Of a stretch of 64,000 bases of DNA, positions 50,351 through 61,632 are shown one piece after another; the stretch's first letter is position 1; the number at the start of each line of letters is the position of its first letter. The stretch comes from Cinnamomum chago. Taxonomy: Eukaryota; Streptophyta; Magnoliopsida; Laurales; Lauraceae. A model generated the notes under the pieces. That model saw nothing but the letters and a program-made list of their open reading frames with translations, had not been told where the DNA came from and did no database searches. The stretch is taken from assembly GCA_038049695.1 (NCBI GenBank), contig CP142453.1, positions 15,318,001 through 15,382,000 on the forward strand, given 5' to 3'. A program made the translations under genes and the position numbers.

Positions 50351-53300
50351 CTAACGATCTGAAAATGATGCATTCATTAGGGTGACAGCCGAATCCATGA
50401 ACTGTCAAAACAAAACAAAAAAATATCAGTGACAGTTGGACACTTAACTGAAAAGAAGTTAAACAGTGCATATGTAGAAGCAAAAGATCCATGCAGTTTG
50501 ATCATTAAAAAAAATATTAAAGGTTAATATCCTCTAAAAAAATCCATGCAGTTTTGATGTATATCATGAAAGAGGTTTTATAAAGCATAGTAGTGCAGAT
50601 AACAGTTGGTTTGATGAACATGGGTTGGCAATTGGCATTCCATTGATGAGGGGAAAAAATGATCCTCAACTCCAGGATATGCATATTTAATTAGTCTCTA
50701 ATACCTATCATCAGGCTTTGAGTTTGTTAATGTAGCAGCCATGGTTCAGTAAGTCATGCCATCTATCTTGTGGACCCCAAAATGGACAGACCATGCCCAA
50801 AACTAAGTATTCTCATTGAAAGATTTTTGAAGCATGGCAAAAGGAATTGTATTATCTTATTAAGAGATTTTTGAGGCATGGTCCATCCACAGTGGGCCCA
50901 TCAAATCAACAAACTGGACCATTAGGCCATGCACAACTTTTGTATACTAAAAACCCAAGGATAATATGCTAACCCTCAGGTTGAAGAAAGAAGATCATGT
51001 CAACCTCTCTTAACAATCCAATCCATTTGCCTAAAAGTAAAATACAGTCTCATAGATGTATATAGCTCTGTTGAACATAGAGATAGATACTACTGGTTGG
51101 TCTCGAAGTAATGCTCCCTCTAATGATATTGATGTGCACTTAAGTTTGTGAATCAAGTTACCGAATGACTGAAATGACAGCAAAAGACAATATAATCTCT
51201 TCTTCTCTTTTTCTTTTTTCTTTTTTTGAGAATCTTTTCCTCAATACTATAAAAAAGTTGTATCAGATTTAAGTAAAGAAAGTGAGCGGTAAATTTATGA
51301 GACAGACAATCTGTGTATAATGGTTACACGAGAATGAAGTATGAAATGTTATGCTGTGACAGTTTTAAATATACACGATCTCCAAGGGCAAGCTCAACAA
51401 CTATAGTGAAAAAAAAAAAAAAACAGATAACCAAACTAAAATCCTTAATTTGCATTTATAGAAGCTTACTGACAATTATCTACACCAAAATCAGAGCAAT
51501 GGTCTAAAAGTACTTTGAGCAAAACTTTTAGAACTACATCTTGAAACAATTCTTTGATATGCTTCATCGTGAATAGCCAATGGCTATTTATAGAGTACAA
51601 TCAAAGAGGTTAACTCCAACTAGGAAACCTAATATCACAATTAGAAAACCTAATCACATTATAACTCTAGCCTAAAATAACTCAATTTTAGTATGATCCT
51701 AAATTAGAAAATTAAAAACCATTGACCCAAAATTAAAAATAAACCCCTGTTTATCAACACTCCCCCTTAAGCTGGCACATAGATACTATGTCCAGCTTGG
51801 TATTAACATCATATATCCTCTTTCTTTTGCAACTACTTTGGTGATGAACTATGTCAGCTTGATCTTCATTGCACACAACCTTCGACGGATCTTTGATCTC
51901 TTCTTGAAACTTGACTGATGAAGGAAAACTTCATATGCTTCACAAAAACTACACTTAAGCAACATTGCTAATTTGGACTTCATCTTACAATTTTACACAA
52001 CATATTTCAAGAGGCTGAATGCCACACAAAGTTCTTATACAAAACTAATAACCGATTTCTTGGATTCACACTACAAGTAATAGTAATTGTGGAGTATTCA
52101 TAGAGTTTTCTGCCCTTGACTTTAAATAATCTCATAAGTCATAAACATAACTTTTGTGATAAATATAAACAACTTGATATTGTAGAACTGAAGTCCCGAA
52201 TAATCCCCACTCTAATGTATTCACAATACATGTAGCCCCTTTTTTATCAGTTGATGTCTTTCCAAAACGTCCATTATGCTTCGCTAGTGGTCACCGTCTA
52301 TCTGTAAAGTCCATCTCTCTCGCATCTCACTCTTTTTGAGTCTACCAGAGCCGGTGACCTACTAGATCAAATATGTAGTGATCTCTTCTAGAAACATAAG
52401 GATCCTACAGCTCAATGAACAAAAACAAAGATTGAGAGGTGTTCACATGTGAAAATAAATAGACGACTAGAGTCCAAATAGGGCAAAAACTTCAAAATAT
52501 GGTGGATGGCCTGATCTGGTCAGAGTCAACCATTGACTTTGACTCACTGATATTGCTTTGGACGAACTCTGAGTTGGGTCGATTTGGATGATGGATTTGA
52601 CCTAAACTAAAAACATTTCTCCTTAAAGTCTGGTTGGGCCACTAAATTTATCAGAGATGTGTGCTAAGAAGTTTTACCCGTGTTGTCATTGTGGCTGTTG
52701 ATAAATAAAAAGTTGGAAGAAGTTATAAAGGTTTTGGGGTCTCTGATGCTCTGGAGTCTGGACATCAATGAGTAGAGAGAGATGGAATTGATAGTCATGT
52801 CTGCTTTTTACCAAGCTCAATTGAAAGCAAAACACATGGATCACAATCTCAAAGCACATTGAGATCTCCGGTTAAAAAAAATAAAAAATCATCCCTATAT
52901 CTCTAAGAAAGAAGGAAAAAAACAGAATAAAGATGACGAAATAACCCTGTACTTTTGGACTGATTTGATCAAGGAAAAAAAAAAACCCTATTTACTAAGA
53001 TTTCATCAAACCACAATCACAAAAAAAGCCACACCGAGACTTTGTCTCTTTACTGGGAACAAGACCCAAGGTTCTTTGTCTCCCATCCTGTTCTATCAGG
53101 GTTCCTTGCAAAAGACCAAAAGGCCTATGGTTGCTGTATTGAGTCCTTGAACCATTAAACATGAAACTAAAGCTTCATCTACAAGAAACTCACCACATGA
53201 AATAAAAAAGGGAGATTGGAGGAACCTCTTTTTGAGACAAAGCCAGCCGTAGTCTTCTTCTCCATCTCTACTAGCCCCATCAATTGTCCACTAGGGTCGT

Positions 53301-56300
53301 CAACTGGCAATGGAGAAGAGATCTGGTTTGGGAGATCTTTTTTCATTCTTTCTTTTTTCCCTTCGCTCCTTCTCTTCTTTGTCAACAAGGTACCGTGACT
53401 TGGGACATGGCTTTTTCTTGCCAGTATGGCACAAAAGAAAAAACTGACCCTTTATTTCCTCAACTGGGCCACAAGAGAAACATAGACTTTTGAATTTTCT
53501 ACAGGGGCCAAACGAACTTGAAAACAAAAGAAAAACCTAAGCCTAACCCCAACCTAGAACTAAGTTTTGATACCCAGTAGAAATTTTAGGGTTAAATCTT
53601 GTAACAATTTCTTTGATTTATTGTGAATGGCTATTTAAAGATAAAATCAAAGAGATTAACTCCAACTAAGAAACCAAATCACATCACAATAGGAAATCCT
53701 AATCACAATATAACTCTAAACTTAAATAACTCAGATTTCATCTAATCCTATGTTAGGAAACTTAAACCCATTGACCCAAAATTAAAAATAAAACCCATAT
53801 TTCTCAACACTTAAGACATGCGGGCATTAAAGTTACAAGTTTAATGTTGGAAGCTGGGTATCCTCATTGTATCTGTATTCTGTAGACTAGCATAAACATA
53901 TATCAGTTCTTCTAGGTACAATCCACTGAAGTTGCCTGAGCGGTAGCTTAGTGGACAAAGAAACTTAAAGAGCACATGGAAAGATGCAAGAAGCCAAAAG
54001 GAAAAATTCTACAAGTAAACTTGCAAATGAGACAAATATCCCTCCTTGATAAACTTAAGAGCACATGGAAAGCTTGAAGGCCTAAGCTTCATGGTTAACA
54101 ACCACTTTTTTTTAAAGTACACATTGTCTGTCACTGTAATTCACATGCTTATGATCAAGTGGGGACAACAGTAACACAGAAGTTGGCATTAAAACCATAG
54201 TAGCTAGAGTAGGGAATGGGTAAGGAAAGCATTTTATGAAAATAAGGCATGCAGTACTTCAGTTTGCAGCACCTTGTCTGATACTTGAGTAAAAAGCATG
54301 AAATGAATGTAAATAATCGAAGGCAAGAAACTTAGGTGTCTTAGTAAAAATGACTTAACCCAATATATAATCGCAAAATGAGCATAAAGAAGCACATGTC
54401 CTTAGATACCAAGGAGTAGACTCTGTAATGTGGTAAGCTTTTAGGCTCAACTGAAGTTACACATGTTAATTTCCCATTTCCCTATATCAAAATGCATTTG
54501 TTTATATTGCTAACCAACCAAAAACCATAAACAATAGCCAACACACTCATGGTTGAGTGGTGTTGGCACTTGGTTTCACACACAAGCCCAGGGATCAATT
54601 CCTGGGTCTTCAAGTTGAACGTCTCACTACTGAGTGCTGACAGTAGCCCAACACGGCAAAAAAAAAACCATCAACAATGGAAATAAGATTATCTGCCAGC
54701 AAAGAAAAACCTAAGCACGGACATGGGACACGAACACGACGACACGGCATTTCTCAAAAAAGTAGGACACGGACACGTTAATATTTAATGATAATAATAA
54801 TAATAATAATAAATCTAATCATATACACGGACACGGACACGCTGACATAGCATATCTTCTTTTTCTTCTTTTTTCGTTAGGACTGGACGAACGAATGGGG
54901 TTTTGTCTCTTTCGTTTAGGGCTGGACGGACGAATGAGGTTTTTTTTCTCTTTCATTTAGGGCTGGAGTTGGATGGACGAATTAAAAGAGCCCCCTTTTC
55001 CTCTTAAATTATGACTTTTTACAAACAGCCCCGTTTTCTTTTCTTTTCTTTTTTTACTCTAATTTATTTTATTTTTCCAATTAAAAGAGGTCAGCGTGTC
55101 CCCAACGTGTCCCAAGCGTGTTCCCAACGTGTCCCAGCGTATCCCCAACATATCCAGAATATAAAATATAAAACAATAAATAGGATACTCTTTTTAGCGT
55201 GTCCGTGTCCAACACGTGTCCGACATGGACACGACGGCCCCGGAGAGGTGTCCGTGCTTCCTAGAGAAAAACAATAGAGGAAGTTTTAATGAGTTCATAT
55301 GAGATATGACACAAAATGAAATTAACAACCAACAGCAGGGAACTTGAGCTGTTGCAAATTTCTTTCGTTTTACAAAAGAAAACAGAAAGTGACATGGATT
55401 AGGGTCCCAATTGTTTCATCAATGGTAAAAGGACTTGAAGGTAGTTATTATATATCCAAATTTTCTGTGATAGCAAAACATTACTATTAGTTTTAGTTCA
55501 AAGCATTTATTTCTACCTTGGCCACCAACGCACACTTTGAAAGTTCTAGCTTATGGATACAAAAAGTCTATCTTCTTTATTCTATTAATATTTGCTTCAC
55601 TTTGAAGATTCAGGGTTACTAAACTTCAAATAAGGAAAACTAACTTAATATAGAACTTTCAGTTCGTCACATGGCAGGAGGAACAGGCACGCATATAAAA
55701 GACATTTGCCCTATATGACCAGTGTTGGCATTGAACTTGAAAGACAAGAATGAAATAACCACAATGCTACCTTTCCAATATTTTTAAGTTCTCGCCCCAC
55801 AGGTTCCATAAACTTCAAGTTGATATCTATAGGCCATACCTGCAACAGAGAAAGTACTTCTCAGATAATTAGTGACGAGCTGTGAGCAAAGTCTAAATCC
55901 TTCAGAAGAAAATTAATGCTTTGCTAAAAAAAATTCAAAGATGCATAATCAGAGAAGATAGGGCGTGCATATAAGAACCTGTCTTACGCAAACACATTCT
56001 ATTGCCATTTTTGAAATGAAAAGGTTAATCAATAATTGATATCATTTGAATTGAAAATAATAATAATAAACCAATGAATGGAGCTTGTACCAGTAATGCA
56101 CTTTGCAGAACTAGAGAACAAGTTGTAACTGGCCCTTTGAATAGCGATGCATCAAATAGGCTTTGGTTCTACTCTTTATAATTGATGCAGAACGGATGAC
56201 CCAAGTGTCGGGCCCAGTAAAGTAGTTTAGGAATTATTTTTAAATTGCGTGTTATTTAGGATAGTTTCTAATTTATGTCTTTCCTAGTTTATTAGGTTTC

Positions 56301-59300
56301 TTAGCCATCAAGTTTGTTTCCCATTTATATTACATTGTAGGGATGAAAATCTCAAAATTGATTATTGGAATAAAATTTATTGTGGGTTTCTTCCCTCGGA
56401 GAGGTGCATCCTCGAGTTGAAGTCTACACAAAGACAAGTTGAAGTGTTTACGAACACGTGCTTCGACACCGATATTGTGCTTCGACACTTCCACACAAGC
56501 CGTAACCCTAGGGCCTGCATCAATTTGGTATAAGAGCAAACTCTTGTTGATCGCTTGAAGATGAAGGTTTATAAGCATCATCGTCCATACTTCGTCAAAT
56601 GGCTAATGACAGGCGATGAAGTGCAAGTGCAATACATGTTAAGTTATTTTTGCCATTGGTGAAGATTATAAAAATACAGTTTGGTGTGATGTGCTTCCAA
56701 TGGATAGTGGTGATAACTTGTTAGGTCACCCATGAATGTATGACAAAAATGACACTCGTGGTATGCGCGACAACACACACATTCGTACACAATGGAAAGC
56801 AAGTCACACTCCATCCAAAGAAACCAAAACCGACGAATAAGAGATCAAGAGCAAATGCCACAAAAAGAAGTGCTTCACATACATCATGCTACAGAGGCAA
56901 CATAAAGAAGACCCAAGTTCGAGGCTGAGCTCTTCTTTCAACTTGTGGGGAATGATGTAGAACGGATGACACAAGTGTGGGGCCAGCAAAGTAGTTAATG
57001 AATTATTTTTAAATTGCTTGTTATTTAGGATAGTTTCTAATTTAATGTCTTTCCTAGTTGATCAGGTTTCGTTGCAATCGCATTTGTTTCCTATTTATAT
57101 TACATTGTAGAGATGAAAGTCTTAGAACTAATTATTGAAATAAAATTTATCATGGGTTTCCATCGGAAAGATGCATCCTCGTGTTGAAGTCTATGAGGAG
57201 ACGTGTTGAAGTGTCTACAGGCACGTGCTTCGGCACCTGTATTGTGCTCCGGCACTTCCACGCGAGCCCTAACCCTAGGGCTTGCATCAATAATTGACAT
57301 TCTTTCTTTGCATGCACTGGAATATTGAAGTACTGTTTGGAGAATTGCCAAATACTGACTCGGATATGAAGATCAGAATACAACTCTACACTTCTGGAAA
57401 TTTAGGACATCAACATTATTTACATTCCTTTCTAACATTTTTTCATATGGAAAAATAAGAAAACTAAAATAGCTATATGAAATAATGGACTTCGTAAATA
57501 TGATGTGCAAAACTTGTATCCTAGAAGTATTAGTGTAGTATTGAATACTGACAGAGTTGCATATCATTGGTGCAGTGTCGAGTACCAATACGTGCATCAT
57601 ATCAATCCGACCCGGATACGCTGGTCATGTGTACATAGGTTTTATGCAGTTTAATTCCCTTCTCTCAGTCCTTTAATCTGCTTACACATCTGTTTTTCAG
57701 TTTCATTCTATTTATCATCATTTGTCACTTGTCAGTTTCCTGCCACATAACCTATAATGAAAATAAACTCCTAACAAGTATTACATATCAACAGTTAAGC
57801 TGAAAATAAATTGATAATGATGCTTCCAGAATGAGGAGTAAGATTATGCAAATAAACACTTCATCCTTTGTGGTGACAGGAAACATAGGGTGTCTAAAAT
57901 TTTAAATTAGTTAAAACATACAAAGTTTGGAAATCAGGGATATTAGAAAAGTAAAAATAAGAAAATACTCTCACAATTATTACGAACCTCCCATTTCAAC
58001 AAATGATAAAAAAAAAAATTAACACAATTGTCATATTTCTTAAAAATTAATGTCTAATTAATAAATCATCCCTATTTTCACAAAAAAGCATTTCCATTAT
58101 GATATGAAATGCATTCCGGCCGAAACGGGTATCCAGCAGCATCCAAAGTGGGAATGCATTCTTAGAATCTCTAACAAATAATGACCTGAATCCCGGAAAT
58201 AAGTCTGTGACTATATTTAAAGCTTGAGAAATATGTAAAACTTATGCTTCATTTGACTCTTTAGTCTTTACAGCCTCCCAAACCAAAAAATGATAGTGAA
58301 TAAATAACTGACACGTAGGTTTTAGGGGACGCATGAGTTGAGATATTAGTATTTCCTTGCAGGAGTGTATTCTGTGTCTTAATGCATCTTCCATTCTCCA
58401 AAGCCACTAATAACTATAAGCGTCTAGTTCACACACTTGTACATGCATAGATGTATGCGAGCACACGAACAGAAAGAGGGACCTTGCTTTTATGCACCTC
58501 AGACGTAGAAACTACCGTTTTATGATGACAACCTTTTTACAGTTAATAGTACTACCTTTTTTTAAGTGGAGAGATACTGTAAGTTGTTAATAATTATGTC
58601 ATTAGTGGCTATTTAATTTTCTTCCCAAAAGAGTTTTCTCTCCTAGTTTACTTCTCTCTGCTTCACTTCGGGTCTCTTTGTTAGCATTTTAATACATAGG
58701 AATTGAATACATAAATTTCACACCATGAGTGGTTAAAAAATGAAAATGAAGATCAAATGTAAATTTTTAAAAATGAGCATCAAATAACCTTTCCTCTTAG
58801 GAAAATAGAATCAAAAGAAGATGGAAAATGAATAAACTAGCCATCACCCTAGTAGTTCATTTCCTATCTTCTTTTGATTCTATTTCCCTAAAAAAAAGAC
58901 TATTTTACGCTCATCTTTTGAAAATTAACCTTTAATCTTCATTGTTAACTATTAATGGTATGAATCCTATGTATCCAATTCGTATCTAATTTAATGCAAA
59001 CAAACAGGCCCCTCTAGTTCAATTCTTCATCAATCTCCTTACTTTGAGTTTCTGTAATACATACATTGGGGTATCACAATTCTTCCAAACAGGTTCCTCC
59101 GATAAATAAATAAAAAAGGAACAAACCAATAAAAAAAGAGCCTTTCTTGTTTAAAACCCAAGTCAGATTTAAGAAAAGTATAGCTTTCAAATCATCTCAA
59201 CCACACTAGTCAATATCCTTCTCCCCCTCCATTTTCTAAAACCCAATTCCTATTTAAAGAAAGAAAAATGAAAAAAAACAAAAAAAAAAGGTGAGATTTT

Positions 59301-59682
59301 TTTATCAATGAAGGATAGATAAGGAAATGAATACCTTCAATCCAAGCAACCGAACAGGCGTTATCTGCCCAGGAACGATGCAATCCGGTCCTGCAGCTTC
59401 CAATTTAGCTTCGGTCGCGAAACCTCCGCCGATTGGATCCTGATGCTGCAAACAACAACGAGAGAGAGAGAGAGAGAGATTAAAGCTATTTAATCATAGA
59501 TAGATAGATTGATTGATATATATATTAGAGAGAGAGAGAGGAACCTTCATGACGGAGAGAGCGTAGGAAGAAGTAGGGTTTTGGGGGAGACGAAGGATTG
59601 GAGAGTGGTGGATTTTGGGGATGGGTTTTGAGGAAGAAGCCCTCCATGGAACGTCTTGTGCTAGTGTTGATGCCTTGGCCAT
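50351..59682 (-). CDS. Small conserved-looking plant protein of unknown function, four exons, 122 residues
   Basis: Exons in transcript order are 59682-59545, 59445-59335, 55839-55771 and 50401-50351. All borders are GT-AG and all introns are phase 0. The protein starts MAKASTLAQDVPWRASSSKP, and its first 45 residues are rich in Ser and Pro with few acids, so an organelle transit peptide is plausible. Then come HQDPIGGGFATEAKLEAAGP, DCIVPGQITPVRLLGLK, VWPIDINLKFMEPVGRELKN and the short last exon FMDSAVTLMNASFSDR. I do not recognise the family and see no catalytic motif or membrane segment. The regular exon phases and exact splice signals argue that it is real. It is odd that 366 coding bases span 9.3 kb: introns 2 (3495 bp) and 3 (5369 bp) hold LTR elements, a SINE and MITEs. 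ATG context is good (GAGATGGCC). Confidence 0.75.
51518..51759 (-). repeat. 3' LTR of non-autonomous LTR element
   Basis: Read on the minus strand it begins TGTTGATAAAC, directly after the polypurine tract TTAAGGGGGAG at 51760-51770. It aligns along its whole length with 53577-53809, for example AATTTTGGGTCAATGG and GGAGTTAA(C/T)CTCTTTGATT. Confidence 0.7.
53577..53809 (-). repeat. 5' LTR of non-autonomous LTR element
   Basis: On the minus strand it begins TGTTGAGAAATATGGG and ends near AAAATTTCTAC just before the primer-binding-like site. By eye it is about 75-80 percent identical to the partner LTR, so the insertion is old. Confidence 0.65.
54541..54667 (+). mobile_element. tRNA-derived SINE, family C
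   Basis: The A box TGGTTGAGTGG at 54550-54560 fits the pol III consensus fully. The B-box-like GGATCAATTCC at 54592-54602 matches 9 of 11 and is flanked by CCCAG/CTGGG, as in a tRNA T arm. It ends with a run of ten A at 54658-54667. It lies in intron 3 of the small four-exon gene. Confidence 0.7.
54713..55259. mobile_element. MITE-like element built of GGACACG words
   Basis: Its ends AAGCACGGAC and GTCCGTGCTT are a perfect 10-bp inverted repeat. Internal CGGACACG words on the left and CGTGTCC words on the right continue the symmetry. A (TAA)n microsatellite lies at about 54788-54815. A related end starts at 63738. It lies in intron 3 of the small four-exon gene. Confidence 0.65.
56183..56522 (+). 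repeat. 5' LTR of deleted LTR retrotransposon
   Basis: 340 bp, TGATGCAG...GCATCA, preceded by the target duplicate ATAAT (56178-56182). By eye about 85 percent identical to the 3' LTR. Confidence 0.9.
56526..56537 (+). promoter_or_regulatory. Primer-binding site of LTR retrotransposon
   Basis: TGGTATAAGAGC, three bases after the 5' LTR, against the usual plant TGGTATCAGAGC that is complementary to the 3' end of initiator tRNA-Met. Confidence 0.85.
56953..57289 (+). repeat. 3' LTR of deleted LTR retrotransposon
   Basis: 337 bp, TGATGTAG...GCATCA, followed by the target duplicate ATAAT (57290-57294). Confidence 0.9.
57386..57628. repeat. Dispersed repeat, copy 1
   Basis: It shares ordered words with 62417-62716: CACTT(C/T)TGGAAATT, CTATATGAAATAATGGAC/CTATATGAAATAATAGAC, and ATCATATCAATCC followed by CATGTGTACA/CATGTACA. 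The class is unknown and the ends are not defined. Confidence 0.45.
58670..59012. mobile_element. Palindromic MITE in intron 2 of the small four-exon gene
   Basis: The left end GGGTCTCTTTGTTAGCATTT and the reverse complement of the right end, GGGGCCTGTTTGTTTGCATT, are related. The arms then pair through ATACATAGGA, AATGAAGAT and AATAGAATCAAAAGAAGAT. Nearly the whole element can fold into a hairpin with its centre near 58845. It is non-coding. Confidence 0.7.
59461..59541. repeat. Two (GA)n runs in intron 1 of the small four-exon gene
   Basis: GA repeats at 59460-59479 and 59528-59541 lie inside the 99-bp intron 1 (59446-59544) and leave its splice signals intact. Confidence 0.8.
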
Positions 59683-59804
59683 CTCCTCCAACAATAATCT
59701 CTCTATCTATCAATATATGTATATGTATGTATAGAGGAAAAGAGAAGAGAGAGAAAGAGCTATAAATCAATTGCAGAAGACGATCAACACATGCATGTGG
59801 TTTG

Positions 59805-59810
59805 TTTATA
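59805..59810 (-). promoter_or_regulatory. Candidate TATA box of the 122-residue gene
   Basis: The minus strand reads GACTATAAACAAACC about 125 bases upstream of the ATG at 59682. This would put transcription start near 59775. Confidence 0.45.
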
Positions 59811-60049
59811 GTCTATTTCTAGGTATGAAGGAGAAGGTGGGAGTGTAGAGAAGATTCGAGCGAGTGGAACGAGAGAGGAATGGATGGCGGATGGAACAGA
59901 TGGTTTTAAGTGATGGAGATACAGATATGATATGATATAGAGGATGATAATAATAGCAAGCAAAAGACCTCAATGAAATTTCACATTTGTATGTATGTAA
60001 GTTGTTGCCACCAAGATATGGTTCCGAATCCCCACCCACACGCGCCCAA

Positions 60050-61632
60050 AAGGAGGAAAAAGGGAGAATTTTAAATTAGCCATTAAGTTTTTATCTTATT
60101 TTAAAAAAAATACAAGTTTCAAAACTTTTCAAATTAGTCCTTAAATTTTTCTTTAAATTTTCAATTAAAAACATCTAGCTATATAAAGATATATTTTGCT
60201 TACTCTTTTCCCTCGGTATTTAAAAAAAATACTCAAATCACCATTCATTTAAAACAATAGCATGATTTTAACGGCCACTATATGTAGCCAATCATTGTAG
60301 GAATAACAATTGTCCTTGATCACTTTAAGGGTGCCGGTGAAGGAAATGGAGAGAATATAAAGAAGTGAATGATAATTTTATTAAAATAAAGGATAATATG
60401 GGTATTTTTGAAAAAAGGGAAAAACATTGATAAAAAATAGCTTTAAATGGATAGATGAAACTTGTGTCTTTTTTTATAAAGTAAAGCAAAAGCTTAAAGG
60501 CTTTTATGAGATTTTTCCCAAAAAAAAAATGTATGACTGCCCCTAAATGTACAGGGATACGTGCTATTACACGACCCTAAAATATAATATAGTATGATGT
60601 GTGTGATGTCACTTTCCAACGGCCCTAAAATATTACACAAACAGCTTTTAGGAAATATTTGGTGAGTTACCGGTTGATGTGGGTTTTTATCCATAAAGGG
60701 CCCATTTGGTAATTTTATCGGAAAATACAAGAAAATAATAAATCAAAAGAGGATAAAATATAAATGAACTATGATTGAATGGCCCATTGAGCATAAAAGC
60801 AATCCAGTATAGATAATTAGTTAGTGGACCAACATATGATTAGTCTAACTCAATCTAGAGCATAAAAGAGTAGGCCCATCGTGACGCAATGATCTAATTC
60901 TAACCAATGTGGAAAGAGATAATGAATGAACAACTTTGTGCTTACTTGCATTTTACTTTTGTATTGATAAAAATGAACATCTGAAAGGATTGCAACGGAA
61001 ATGGTAAGAGCCCAAATAGGCCCAAACCGGTAAACTGCAACAATTCACCTCACCAATCTCATTTACGAGTAGAGGTGGCAACTACTGACCCAAACACAAC
61101 CCGGTAGTATAGGACCAGTTTGACATTTCTGACACTTGTTAGGTCAGGTTCAGGTTCAATCCATTCTCAAAACTTGACCCACCAACCCAACCAGAGACCA
61201 ACTCAGCTGGACTAATGGGGGAGTTTGTTGTCCCAAAGAGATGAGCTACAGCTTGGGACTTCACAATCCACCTTGGGCGCCATTAGATTTTACAAATAAA
61301 AGATGAAAGTTACAAAAACAAAACAAACCACTCAAAACCATAACACCACCACCACACAAAAACTATTTCTTTCAGTCTGATCTCTGCAACATTGCAACAT
61401 AAACGTATTCATTAAGAGACGAACCATGGCTGAAGATGACTAGCTTGTGAGGATACAACATTTTCTTTCTTCAAAATAACAAAAGAAATTTAAAAACAAA
61501 CCATTCGTAATCTGCAGCAAGCACCACCAATGATACAATTAAATTACAATGACTCACTGCCTCCTCCTTTGACCCTGTGTCGTCATAGTATATATTCAAT
61601 TTAAACAAAATATCAAAAATGCAAAAACTCCC
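60050..61632. other. Gene-free region between the small four-exon gene and the PP2A B' exon
   Basis: No exon was found. 59811-60050 is promoter side of the four-exon gene. 61200-61632 is likely the 3' UTR of the PP2A B' gene on the minus strand. A stretch at 61070-61210 has GACCCA/CAACCC-rich repeat texture. Confidence 0.5.

Larger units (their letters stand above)
51518..53809 (-). mobile_element. Non-autonomous LTR retrotransposon, about 2.3 kb, in intron 3 of the 122-residue gene
   Basis: Direct repeats of about 235-242 bp bound it (53577-53809 as 5' LTR, 51518-51759 as 3' LTR). Next to the 5' LTR is a degenerate primer-binding site, TGGGTATCAAAAC (53564-53576), like the initiator-Met-tRNA complement TGGTATCAGAGC. 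A good polypurine tract precedes the 3' LTR. The 1.8-kb interior has no gag or pol that I can recognise, and the words before the polypurine tract resemble the end of copia elements. It lies in the sense direction of its host gene. No target duplication could be fixed because the LTR ends have drifted. Confidence 0.7.
56183..57289 (+). mobile_element. TRIM-sized LTR retrotransposon carrying a Ty3/gypsy pol fragment, in intron 2 of the 122-residue gene
   Basis: Two LTRs (56183-56522 and 56953-57289) flank a 430-bp interior. A perfect 5-bp target duplication, ATAAT, lies at 56178-56182 and 57290-57294. The primer-binding site TGGTATAAGAGC (56526-56537) differs by one base from the initiator-Met-tRNA complement. 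A purine-rich GTGGGGAA precedes the 3' LTR. The interior encodes a short remnant of a gypsy polyprotein around the end of the protease: VWCDVLPMDSGDNLLGHP, a stop where Trp is usual, a frameshift, then THTFVHNGKQVTLHPKKPK. It cannot make a working protein. The element is antisense to its host gene. Confidence 0.9.

Noticed and set aside
53930..53965. tRNA-like A box TAGCTTAGTGG
   Set aside because: No B box at the right distance, no cloverleaf and no poly(A) tail.
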